Origin: Plasmopara viticola
Lineage: Eukaryota; Oomycota; Peronosporomycetes; Peronosporales; Peronosporaceae
Assembly (NCBI GenBank): GCA_001695595.3
Contig: MBPM02000062.1
Coordinates: 372,001-436,000, forward strand
Direction of reading: 5' to 3'
DNA length: 64,000 bases
Shown here: positions 55,067 to 64,000 of the stretch, piece by piece
Layout: each line of letters opens with the position of its first letter
Numbering within the stretch: the stretch's first letter is position 1
Notes under the pieces: model-generated
Database searches by the model: none
Told to the model about the DNA's origin: nothing
Seen by the model: the letters and a program-made list of their open reading frames with translations, nothing else
Position numbers and translations under genes: made by a program

Positions 55067-56313
55067 TTAAAGTGAAGACCTTGTAGTTCCTCATGAACCT
55101 TTTCGAATTTGACATGTGCTGTGTCGCTCCTGAGTCGACCAGCCAAATGTCACTTGACTTGATAGAGCCCGCACAATCGCCAACCAAAAACAAGTAGTCA
55201 TCACTGTCGTCTCGGTTAGCAAAGTTTGCACGCTGCGACCGATGTCTCTCGAAGTCATTGCTCGCTCGCAGTGGGCACTCTGCCATCCAATGCCCTTTTT
55301 TGCCGCAATTGTGGCACGCACCGGTCTACTTCACCGGTCGTCCTTTGCGCTTGTTGTCTCGTAACATAAATGCTTGACCAGACCCAGCTCCGTCGCCGTT
55401 CTGCTCCTTACGTTTCATCTCCTTATGCAATAGGCGCGACGTCACAAGCTCCGATGTCAGCGTGTCAGAACGCGACTCCAGCGCCGTGATGAAGAAGTGA
55501 TATGAATAACTTAGACTTCCACGAAGCGTGAGTGACAGATCGTCCTCACTCACCGGGGCGTCCACAGCGTCCAGCTGATCCGCAAGTGTCTTGAGCTTGT
55601 AGATGTGCTCAGCACACCGTCGCCATCCTCCATCATCGTCGTGAAGAACCTACGACGAAGGAAGAGCTTGTTCGCCAGGCTCCTCTTCTCGAAGTGTCCC
55701 TCTAACCTTGACCACGCATCGTGCGCATCCTTGGCCGAGCGAACCAGCGGCAGCTGCGAGTCCTCCATCGCAAGACAGATTATTGCCAGCGTCTTTCGAG
55801 CCTTACGCTTGAAGGTCGACTGGTCCATCGGGTAACTCAGCTGTTCAAGCTTTATCTCTCCGCTCGCAACTTCTTGAAGGACGCGCTCTTCCAACATCAT
55901 TCCCATCTTAAACTTTTTCGTATGGAAGTTCGTTCCGTCGAACTTGTTGATTCGGCTCGGCGTGGCATCCTTGGAGGAGGCGACGGCGGTGTCAGAGGTG
56001 GGGGCGAAGAAGGCTGAGCCTGCGGGGCTTGGGCTCATTTATAACCTTGTAAAAGGTCGCTTGAGCTGAAGTTGGCAAAATGCAAAGTGAATATATTTAT
56101 GAGGTCCTTAGTTCGCATCTACATGCTACCTTTAAGCCAATGATTTATCTAAGCCAATCAGGCGACTTACCATCCGGGTGCAATCATCTTCCCATCCCAA
56201 ACCCGATCTTTTGCCCACCTTGAATCCGCTCTCATCAATTGATTGCAGATACCGGTACTTACCGATATGAAGTCGCTGGTCGAGGCGTTTCTTCGCCAGC
56301 ATCTTTGACGACA
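55067..56313 (-). mobile_element. family B fragment: 5' LTR, gag and start of protease
   Basis: 5' LTR 56313-56048, then gag from ATG 56038-56036 (MSPSPAGSAFFAPTSDTAVA) to about 55320 with one frameshift near 55600. The zinc knuckle CHNCGKKGHWMAEC lies near 55318-55277, with an upstream TAG, and protease with intact VDSGATQHM near 55140-55108. Coding ends at about 55070, joined to the oppositely oriented LTR 54768-55066. Confidence 0.82.
56048..56313 (-). repeat. 5' LTR of the minus-strand family B fragment
   Basis: On the minus strand it starts TGTCGTCAAAGATGCTGG and ends GCGACCTTTTACA, followed by AGGTTATAAATGAGCCC. It contains ATAAATATATTCACTTTGCATTTTGCC, with good INR and FPR matches. 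Confidence 0.78.
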
Positions 56314-57048
56314 TAATCAGCAAAACTGCGCAGCAAGCAGATCGCCACGTCTTCGTCCATCATCTTGGCGCCGATGCCGCTGAGCTTGGCGCTGATTTTG
56401 AAGACCTCGTCGCAATGTTGTAGCACATTGACGCCTTCGGATTTCTCCATGCTGATGAGCTGTTGCTAGAGATAGATGCGACCAGCCACCGTAAAGTGTC
56501 TTCACACGCACCCATGCGACCCATGCTAGCTCGCAGTCATCGACGACGTGATGATAGTCTGCGTCCATGTGAAGCAGCATAAGTCCGAAGGCGATGTTGC
56601 TGACCTTGACGTCCTCATCCTTTGCACGAGAGTCGATGAAGGCGGGAGTCGCCTGACAATTTACCACGTGCCACATTGACTTGGTCAGGAACACACCACG
56701 CATGTAGCGACTCCACGCCACGTAGTTGTTTCCGTTGAATTTGTCGATGAAGACTTTGGTGGAGACGTGTTGCGCAGGCGCAGTAGACATGGTAGTTGGG
56801 CTCATAACCTGTTGGTATTCTAAAGCGAAGGAGTGGGGAAGCGAAGCTTGCGGGGAGCGAAGAGCGAAGAAGGTACTTAATCTATTGAAGAAAGATTTGA
56901 AAGTATTTAATGTTCATTGAGTTCGTCTAATCACAAGCGTATCTTACTTGTCCAATCATCTTGTTCGTCTAATCAACGTGTGGTCGTATTGGATCGCTTC
57001 GGGCTAACCGGTAATGGATACAGCTGGTACATGGGTACAGCTGGTACA
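56314..57048 (-). mobile_element. family C2 fragment: LTR and gag
   Basis: LTR 57048-56810, primer-binding site GGTTATGAGCCCAACT at 56809-56794, and gag from ATG 56805-56803 ([19 protein letters not shown], then [20 protein letters not shown]). Gag shifts frame near 56480 and stops at about 56314 within the [20 protein letters not shown] segment, where a family B LTR begins. Confidence 0.8.
56810..57048 (-). repeat. C2 LTR, reverse orientation
   Basis: On the minus strand it begins TGTACCAGCTGTACCC and ends AATACCAACA. GATTAGACGA and GATTGGACAAGTAAG segments resemble the LTR at 27104-27422. It abuts the 5' LTR of element A1 with only three bases between. Confidence 0.72.
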
Positions 57049-57051
57049 ATG

Positions 57052-57342
57052 TGTTGAGGATACGACTCTTGTCGAAGATGTTGGCGGACAAACGCCTCGA
57101 ACAGCGACTAAATATCGGCAAGTATCGGTATCTGCAATCAGTTGATGACTGACTGAGGGAGCGGGTTCAAGATGGGCAAAAGATTGATTTCGGGATGGGA
57201 AGATGATTGCGCCCGGATGGTGAGTCGTTCTGATTGGCTTAGATAAAACATTGGCTTAGAGGTAGCATGTAGTTGCGAACTAAGGACCCTTGAATATATT
57301 CACTTTGCATTTTACCAACTAGTGCACACTCGAGCTTCTTCA
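57052..57342 (+). repeat. 5' LTR of element A1
   Basis: 291 bp, starting with TG and ending with CA. The U3 carries GATGATTGCGCCCGGATGG. The core promoter motifs lie at 57300-57315 and the primer-binding site follows immediately. Confidence 0.9.
57300..57315 (+). promoter_or_regulatory. LTR core promoter: oomycete INR and FPR motifs
   Basis: TCACTTT (57300-57306) fits INR YCAYTYY and ATTTTAC (57309-57315) fits FPR MWTTTNC, the pair described at oomycete start sites. The same block TTCACTTTGCATTTTAC is kept in the LTRs at 43918-44192 (-) and 34940-35221 (-, CTCACTTT), and as ATTTTGC in 56048-56313 (-). Most LTR copies also have TATAAATAT just upstream. The start would leave a leader of about 40 nt before the gag ATG. 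Confidence 0.6.
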
Positions 57343-57358
57343 GGTTATGAGCCCAAGC
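57343..57358 (+). other. primer-binding site for half tRNA-iMet, containing the gag start codon
   Basis: GGTTATGAGCCCAAGC lies immediately after the LTR's terminal CA. Its complement GCTTGGGCTCATAACC reads as the 5' side of an initiator tRNA-Met anticodon stem plus the loop with CAT anticodon, as used by Drosophila copia and yeast Ty5. The gag ATG (57347-57349) is part of the site and is the complement of the anticodon. The host tRNA itself is not in the window, so the match to it is inferred. Confidence 0.75.
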
Positions 57359-60300
57359 TCCGTCTTCCCTGACTCCGACACCGACTTCGCCCTTGCCATG
57401 GACGCCTCCACCATCAACCGCATCAACAAGTTCGATGGAACGAACTTCCACACTTGGAAGTTGAAGATGCAGATGGTGCTGGAGGAGCGTGACATGTGGG
57501 AAGTGGCGAGCGGGGAGATCAAGCTGGAACACCTGACTACTGCGCTGGACCAGAACACGTTCAAACGGAAGTCGAGGAAGGCGCTCGCGATCATCTGTCT
57601 TGCGATGGAGGACTCGCAGCTGCCGTTGGTCCGTTCGGCGAGTGGGGCACACGATGCATGGTCGCGGCTTGAGGGACATTTCGAGAAGAAGAGCCTTGCG
57701 AATAAGCTTTTTCTTCGTCGTCGCTTCTTTACGGCCAAGATGGATGAAGGGGAAGATGTGCTCGCGCACATTAACAAGATGAAGACGCTGGTGGAGAACC
57801 TCGACGCTGTGGGTGCTCGGGTTAGCGAGGACGACCTTGTGATCTCGCTTTTGGCAAGTCTCAGCGAGTCGTACGCGTTTCTTATCACGGTACTCGAGCC
57901 AAGAGCCGACTCTTTATCGTGGGAACTCGTCACGTCTCGGCTGCTACACAAAGACTTAAAGCGCAAAGAGCAAGGTTGCGGCGTCGATGGAGCCGCGCAC
58001 GGCCAAGGTCAAGCATTTGTAATGGCGGACAATGGACGACGCAAGGGACGACAAGCGTCAGTGAATGCAAACAGTACTTGCCACTATTGTGGAGAGCATG
58101 GGCATTGGATTGCCAAGTGCCCGGCTCGATTCGTGACAATGCGGAATGACAAGCGGCCGCAGCGTGCTAGTGTCGCGCAGAGTAACGATGACGACTCTGG
58201 CGACTATCTTTTCTCGGTTGGTGAAGCTGCCTATTCCACCAAGTCGAGCTGTGTGTGGCTAGTTGACTCGGGGGCCACTCAACACATGACATACTCGAAA
58301 GAGTACATGAAAAACTACAAGAGAATCGACCCAGTGGATGTGCATCCTGCGGATGATGGCGTGGTTCAAGCTGTGGGAACGGGTGACATTGTTATGTCGA
58401 GGCCTACGCCTCGCGGAATGAAGAAGGGTGTTCTCACTTCGGTTTGGCACATTCCAAAACTTTCGCGCAATTTATTCTCCGTTGGACGCTTTACAAAGGA
58501 TGTTGGTCCAGTCACGTTTGAGCACGACGGCTGCTTTGCTGAAGCGAAAGGTTTTCGCTGAAAGTCGGGCGCTCGTGAGAAAAAGGGGCTGTTCAAGCTC
58601 TACATGAAGCCGATTATTGAAGACGAGTCAAATTTGACTAGCTCGTTGGGATGCCATGGGGACACCACGTCGTACCTCTGGCACCTTCGACTAGGTCACA
58701 TTGGTCACGGTGGTCTTTCGACTATTGTTGCAAAAGGCTGTGGAGTAGGTATTGACCTGAAGTCTGTTAAATAGTGGGAGCTGTGCAAAGCATGCGCTCT
58801 TGGCAAACAGACGCGGGTAAGCTTCACGAAGTCTTCACCCAATCGGGCAAAGAAAGTTCCTGAGGTCATTCACAGCGATGTGTGTGGACCCATGCAAACG
58901 GCGACATTCAGAGGCAAGCGCTATTTTGCTAGTTTTATCGACGAGAAGTCGCATTACTGTGCTGTGTACTTGCTACAAAACAAGTCCGAGGTTGCCAACA
59001 AGTTTGCAACATTCGTTGCGATGGCCGAAAATCAGACGAATATGCGCGTTAAATCACTCTGTTGTGATCATGGCGGCGAGTACACTTCTGAAGCAATGGC
59101 AAAGTTTTGTGCAGAGCGTGGCATCATACAGAAGTTTACGCCACCATACACGCCACAACTGAATGGAGTCGCAGAACGCATGAGTCGTACACTTGTTGAA
59201 TGTGGACGGTGTATGCTGGAGCACGCTGGTCTGCCAAAAACTTATTGGGGTGAAGCTGTTTTAACTGCTGCGTTTCTTCGCAACCGATGCCCGACACGAG
59301 CTGTTGATCATGATGCGTCGCCGTTTCAACTGTGGACTGGCAAGAAGTCTTTGTTGGCAAATTTAAAGGTATTCGGCTGCCATGCTTATGTCTCAGTTCC
59401 CAAGGAGAAACGATCCAAGTTTGATGCTCGTTCGACTCGGTGCCGCTTTCTTGGCTATTCAGAACACAAAAAGGCGTACAGGTTTGAAGAAATCGGTAGT
59501 GGTCGCGTTCTATTAAGTCGGGACGCAAAATTCATGGTAGATACTTTTGACGACAAGATACCAAGTACCAAGTCATCAGAAGCTGTATTTGACGAGACCG
59601 AAACAGCCAATTTTGACCGCTCAGAAAATGAAAACGCTATGCAAGATCAGGACATGGAGCCTAAAAGCAATCAGCACTCACAAACGCAGCTTATTGTGGA
59701 TTTGGATTTTGAGCCCGGGAGTAAACGACACCAGCAAAATCAATCACTTGAAAAAGCGGCGCAAATTCCAACACCAAAGAGGCCAAGTCGCTATCAGTCC
59801 CTGGAGGAAATGTCTGCATCGGCTCAAGATTTTGAGGCGGCCTTTGTTGTGGATTTAGTGGGAGAAATGCCGAAAACTTTCAAGTCGGCAATGGATTCGA
59901 GCAACGCGGCCGAATGGAAAGAGGCGCGTGATGTTGAAGTGAGCTCTCTTCGTAAGAACAAGACCTGGGACTTAGTACATTTGCCGAAAGGTCGCCAGGC
60001 TATTGGCTGTAGATGGGTCTTCCGGATCAAAGAAAAACAAGCCGGAGAGATCGAGCGGCTCAAAGCACGACTCGTGGCCAAAGGTTTTTCTCAGAAGTAT
60101 GGAGTCGACTACGAAGAGACTTTCGCTCCAGTGGCCAAGTTTACTTCGATCAGGATTCTACGAAGTCTGTCGGCTAAGCACAATTTGATGCTGCATCAGA
60201 TGGACGTCAAGACAGCCTTTCTCAATGGCACTTTGGACGAGGACATTTACATGGCGCAACCGGATGGATATGTCAACGACGTTTACCCAAACTACGTCTG

Positions 60301-61547
60301 TCAGCTAAAGCGCTCCCTTTATGGTTTGAAGCAGTCGCAACGGATGTGGAACCAGACAATTGACGCGTTCATGCTGAAAATGAAGTTTACCAAGTGTGAT
60401 GCCGACCATTGCATTTACATCAAGCGCAATGACGAAAAATTGATCCTCGTGGCACTTTACGTTGATGGCCTGGTGCTTGCATGCAACAACGACTTGCTGC
60501 TGAAGAGGACTAAGAAAGCACTCAGCGAGCGATTCGAAATGACGGATCTTGGTCGACTCAAGTTCTTCTTGGACATGTGAGATTCATCAAGAACTTTTGA
60601 GTGGTAACGTGTCCATTCGCCAGACAAAATTCGCGAGTGACATCTTGAAAAAGTTTGGCATGGAAAACAGCAATCCCGTCAGGACGCCGCAAGATCCAGG
60701 ACTCAAGTTGACCAAGGCCATGTGCGAAGGAGGGTGTTGTCATGAAAAGACAATGGCAAAAGTCCCATATCGAATTGCCGTTGGTTGTCTTATGTACTTG
60801 ATGGTTGGGACTCGCCCGGACTTAGCAGCCGCAGTGGGAGTACTCAGCCAATTTGCCTCGGACCCATGTCCAACTCACTGGCAGGCACTCAAAAGGGTCT
60901 TTCGATACATACAAGGAACAAAGACGCATGGCATGACGTTTCAAGCTCAAGACCAAGAAGGACTTCGAGGCTATTCCGATGCAGATTGGGCAGGCGATTT
61001 GGAAACCCAAAGAAGCACAAGCGGCTACGCGTTCATGATGATTGGGGCTTGCATCAGCTGGAGAAGCAAGAAACAACGGACAGTGGTACTTTCTTCGACA
61101 GAAGCAGCGTACATGGCTTTGACAGAAGTAGCTCAAGAGGCAACTTGGTTAAAAACCTTTCTGTGCGAGCTTGGTGAAATATCAAGAAGTAAAGCGATCA
61201 AGATCTACGAGGACAACCAAGGTTCCATCGCTTTGGCCAAGAATCCAGAGTTTCACAAGCGCACCAAGCATATCGACATTCGGTATCACTTCGTGCGGGA
61301 GAAAGTAGAAGACGGTCAAGTCATGCTGCAGTATTGTTCGACGCACGACATGCTCGCTGACATTATGATCAAGCCAATAACTGCGGTCCAAATTCAAAAT
61401 CTTCGGAACAAATTGGGCATCAAGTCTCCAAGCGCTGACGAGTCGAGTGGAAGTGTTGAGGATACGACTTTTGTCGAAGATGTTGGCGGACAAACGCCTC
61501 GAACAGCGACTACATATCGGTGCGTATCGGTATCTGCAATCAGTTGA
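57347..61547 (+). pseudogene. gag-pol polyprotein of element A1
   Basis: One frame from ATG 57347. Gag includes NRINKFDGTNFHTWKLKMQM, LAMEDSQLPLVRSASGAHDA and SLANKLFLRRRFF. The zinc knuckle CHYCGEHGHWIAKC is at 58079-58120, and protease VDSGATQHM has its Asp at 58265. GAG-pre-integrase (HLRLGHIGHGGL, then CKACALGKQTR) and integrase (DHGGEYTSEAMAKF, YTPQLNGVAERMSRTLVECG) follow, then RT ([41 protein letters not shown]) and RNase H (YSDADWAGDLETQRSTSGYA; LSSTEAAYMAL; YEDNQGSIALAK). Lesions: TGA at 58559-58561, where A2 has TGG; TAG at 58772-58774; a one-base frameshift near 60575. RT reads YVDG, not YVDD (Gly codon 60467-60469). The last 31 codons lie inside the 3' LTR. Confidence 0.9.
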
Positions 61548-61745
61548 TGACTGATTGAGGGAGCGGGTTCAAGATGGGCAAAAGATCGGTTTCGGGATGG
61601 GAAGATGATTGCGCCCGGATGGTGAGTCGTTCTGATTGGCTTAGATAAATCATTGGCTTAGAGGTAGCATGAAGTTGTGAACTAAGGACCTTTTAAATAT
61701 ATGCACTTTGCATTTTACCAACTAGTGCACACTCGTGCTTCTTCA
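61454..61745 (+). repeat. LTR shared by elements A1 (3') and A2 (5')
   Basis: 292 bp, TGTTGAGGATACGACTTTTG to GCTTCTTCA. It is bounded on the left by the pol end of A1 and on the right by the primer-binding site of A2. INR here is TGCACTTT, losing one consensus base; FPR ATTTTAC is kept. The A1 pol frame ends at the TGA 61545-61547 inside it. Confidence 0.9.
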
Positions 61746-61761
61746 GGTTATGAGCCCAAGC
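61746..61761 (+). other. primer-binding site overlapping gag ATG (A2)
   Basis: GGTTATGAGCCCAAGC, identical to the A1 site, with gag ATG at 61750-61752. Confidence 0.78.
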
Positions 61762-64000
61762 TCCGTCTTCCCTGACTCCGACACCGACTTCGCCCTTGCC
61801 ATGGACGCTTTCACCACCAACCGCATTAACAAATTTGATGGAACGAACTTCCACACTTGGAAGTTGAAGATGCAGATGGTGCTAAAGGAGCGTGACTTGT
61901 GGGAAGTGGTGAGCGGGGAGATCAAGCTAGAACACCTGACTACTGCGCTGGACCAGAACACGTTCAAACGCAAGTCGAGGAAGGCGCTCGCGATCATCTG
62001 TCTTGCGATGGAGGACTCGCAGCTGCCGTTGGTCCGTTCGGCGAGTGGGGCACACGATGCATGGTCGCGGCTTGAGGGACATTTCGAGAAGAAGAGCCTT
62101 GCGAATAAGCTTTTTCTTCGTCGTCGCTTCTTCACGGCCAAGATGGATAAAGGGGAAGATGTGCTCGCGCACATTAACAAGATGAAGACGCTGGCGTAGC
62201 AACTCGACGCTGTGGGTGCTCCGGTTAGCGAGGACGACCTTGTGATCACGCAAGTCTCAGCGAGTCGTACGCGTTTCTTATCACGGCACTCGAGTCAAGA
62301 GCCGACCCTTTATCGTGGGAACTCGTCACGTCTCGGCTGCTACACGAAGACTTAAAGCGCAAGGAGCAAGGTGGCGGCGTCGATGGAGCCGCGCACGGCC
62401 AAGGTCAAGCATTTGCAATGGCGGACAATGGACGACGCAAGGGACGACAAGTGCAAGTGAAGGGAAGCAGTACTTGCCACTATTGTGGAGAGCATGGGCA
62501 TTGGATTGCCAAGTGCCCGGCTCGAATTCGTGACAATGCCGAACGACAGCGACCGCAGCGTGCTAGTGTCGCGCAGAGTAACGATGACGACTCTGGCGAC
62601 TATCTTTTCTCGGTTGGTGAAGCTGCCTACTCCACCAAGTCGAGCTGTGTGTGGCTAGTTGACTCGGGGGCCACTCAACACATGACATACTCGAAAGAGT
62701 ACATGAAAAACTTCAAGAGAATCGACCCAGTGGATGTGCATCTCGCGGATAATGGCGTGGTTCAAGCTGTGGGGACGGGTGACATTGTTATGTCGATGCT
62801 TACGCCTCGCGGAATGAAGAAGGGTGTTCTCACTTCGGTTTGGCACATTCCAAAGCTTTCGCGCAATTTATTCTCCGTTGGACGCTTTACAAAGGATGTT
62901 GGTCCAGTCACGTTTGAGCACGACGGCTGCTTTGCTGAAGCGAAAGGTCTTCGCTGGAAGTCGGGCGCTCGTGAGGGAAAGGGGTTGTTCAAGCTCTACA
63001 TGAAGCCGATTATTGAAGACGAGTCAAATTTGACTAGCTCGTTGGGATGCCATGGGGACACCACGTCGTATCTCTGGCACCTTCGACTAGGTCACATTGG
63101 TCACGGTGGTCTTTCGACTATTGTTGCAAAAGGCTGTGGAGTAGGTATTGACCAGAAGTCTGTTAACAAGGGGGAGCTGTGCAAAGCATGCGCTCTTGGC
63201 AAACAGACGCGGGTAAGCTTCACGAAGTCTTCGCCCAATCGGGCAAAGAAAGTTCTTGAAGTCATACACAGCGATGTGTGTGGACCCATGCAAACGGCGA
63301 CATTCAGAGGCAAGCGCTATTTTGCTACTTTTATCGACGAGAAGTCGCATTACTGTGCTATGTACTTGCTACGAAACAAGTCCGAGGTTGCCGACAAGTT
63401 TGCTACTTTCGTTGCGATGGCCGAAAATCAGGCGAACATGCGCGTTAAATCACTCTGTTGTGATCATGGCGGCGAGTACACTTCTGAAGCAATGGCAAAG
63501 TTTTGTGCAGCCACAACTAAATGAAGTCGCAGAACGCATGAATCGTACACTTGTTGAATGTGGACGGTGTATGCTGGAGCACGCTGATCTGCCAAAACCT
63601 TATTGGGGTGAAGCTGTTTTAACTGCTGCGTTTCTTCGCAATCGATGTCCGACACGATCTGTTGATCATGATGCGTCGCCGTTTCAACTGTGGACTGGCA
63701 AGAAGCCTTTGTTGGCAAATTCAACGGTATTCGGCTGCCATGCTCACGTCTCAGTTCCCGAAGAGAAACGATCCAAGTTTGATGCTCGTTCGACTCGGTG
63801 CCGTTTTCTTGGCTATTCAGAACACAAAGAGGCGTACAGGTTTGAAGAAATCGGTAGCGGTCGCGTTCTATTAAGTCGGGACGCAAATTTCATGGTAGAT
63901 TCTTTTGACGACAAAATACCAAGTACCAAGTCATCAGAAGCTGTATTTGACGAGACCGAAACAGCCAATTTTGACCGCTCAGAAAATGAAAACGCTATGC
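61750..64000 (+). pseudogene. gag-pol of element A2, disrupted and cut by the window end
   Basis: Very similar to A1 in gag, protease and integrase; counted over the first 210 bases of gag, roughly 95 percent identical. Gag is broken by a TAG at 62197-62199 (in A1 the codon is sense) and a 7-base deletion near 62250 in the LLASLSES segment. From 62418 the frame is open through the zinc knuckle (62476-62517), protease (VDSGATQHM near 62661) and integrase to 63524, where a deletion of about 38 bases relative to A1 removes the region before PQLNEVAERMNRTLVECGRCM. The integrase C-terminus and linker continue to the window edge. Confidence 0.88.

Larger units (their letters stand above)
57052..61745 (+). 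mobile_element. family A Copia retrotransposon A1, nearly intact, inactive
   Basis: 5' LTR 57052-57342, internal region 57343-61453, 3' LTR 61454-61745. Both LTRs begin TGTTGAGGATACGACT and end CTTCTTCA. Counting by eye they differ at about 16 of 291 positions plus one indel. The 3' LTR is also the 5' LTR of the next element, so there is no right flank with a target duplication. It has the Copia order, with gag and pol in one frame. Only three reading-frame lesions are present. Confidence 0.92.
61746..64000 (+). mobile_element. family A Copia retrotransposon A2, internal region (continues beyond window)
   Basis: Begins directly after the LTR shared with A1, giving the order LTR, internal, LTR, internal. 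The right LTR is outside the window. Unlike A1, its TGG codon is retained at the position of the A1 TGA, but it has its own deletions, so neither copy is active. Confidence 0.88.

Noticed and set aside
57343..57358. Possible tRNA gene piece at the LTR border
   Set aside because: Only the anticodon-arm complement is present, with no acceptor or TPsiC arms; it is a primer-binding site, not a tRNA gene.

Overview
The window looks like oomycete nuclear DNA, probably a Peronosporales Phytophthora or downy mildew type. The reasons are very compact genes, short GT-AG introns of about 64-109 nt, folate-biopterin transporter and annexin genes of the kind oomycetes carry, and a dense population of Ty1/Copia retrotransposons whose LTRs carry oomycete-like INR/FPR promoter motifs. 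Species cannot be fixed by reading alone.

The left quarter (1.4-15.3 kb) is a tight housekeeping island. It holds a folate-biopterin/BT1-family transporter (1415-3037, +), an annexin (3242-4234, +), phosphomannomutase in six exons (5733-6834, +), the splicing factor SLU7 (6909-8711, -), a six-bromodomain protein in two exons (8829-13356, +) and a cyclin in two exons (13893-15267, -). PMM and SLU7 are convergent with 74 bp between stop codons. SLU7 and the bromodomain gene are divergent with only 117 bp between start codons. The bromodomain gene and the cyclin are convergent.

From 15.3 to 18.6 kb I recognise no gene. From 18.6 kb to the end almost every base is Copia-type LTR retrotransposon, in both orientations, nested, truncated and recombined. 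By LTR and protein similarity I distinguish family A (gag starts MSPSSVF; elements at 43.9-48.5, 49.2-50.3, 57.1-61.7 and 61.5-64 kb), family B and its relative B' (22.5-27.1, 28.2-30.0, 32.6-34.9, 41.7-43.9, 55.1-56.3 kb), and family C with relatives C2, C3 and D (27.1-32.4, 36.3-40.7, 40.7-41.7, 50.3-54.4, 56.3-57.0 kb). None is intact. Element A1 (57052-61745) is closest, with two nonsense codons, one frameshift and a changed reverse transcriptase catalytic residue.

The most interesting signals are these. (1) A primer-binding site right after the LTR matches the anticodon arm of initiator tRNA-Met (half-tRNA priming), and the gag ATG lies inside it, pairing with the CAU anticodon, in copies of several families. 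(2) A 171-bp antisense fragment of a urease catalytic domain sits exactly inside the RNase H region of a family C element. (3) There are LTR-internal-LTR-internal tandem arrays. (4) Some elements are chimeric, including one in which an LTR-less B' pol fragment sits between the gag and protease of a C2 element. (5) A solo LTR with a perfect 5-bp target duplication, and another with an imperfect one, lie inside an older element.
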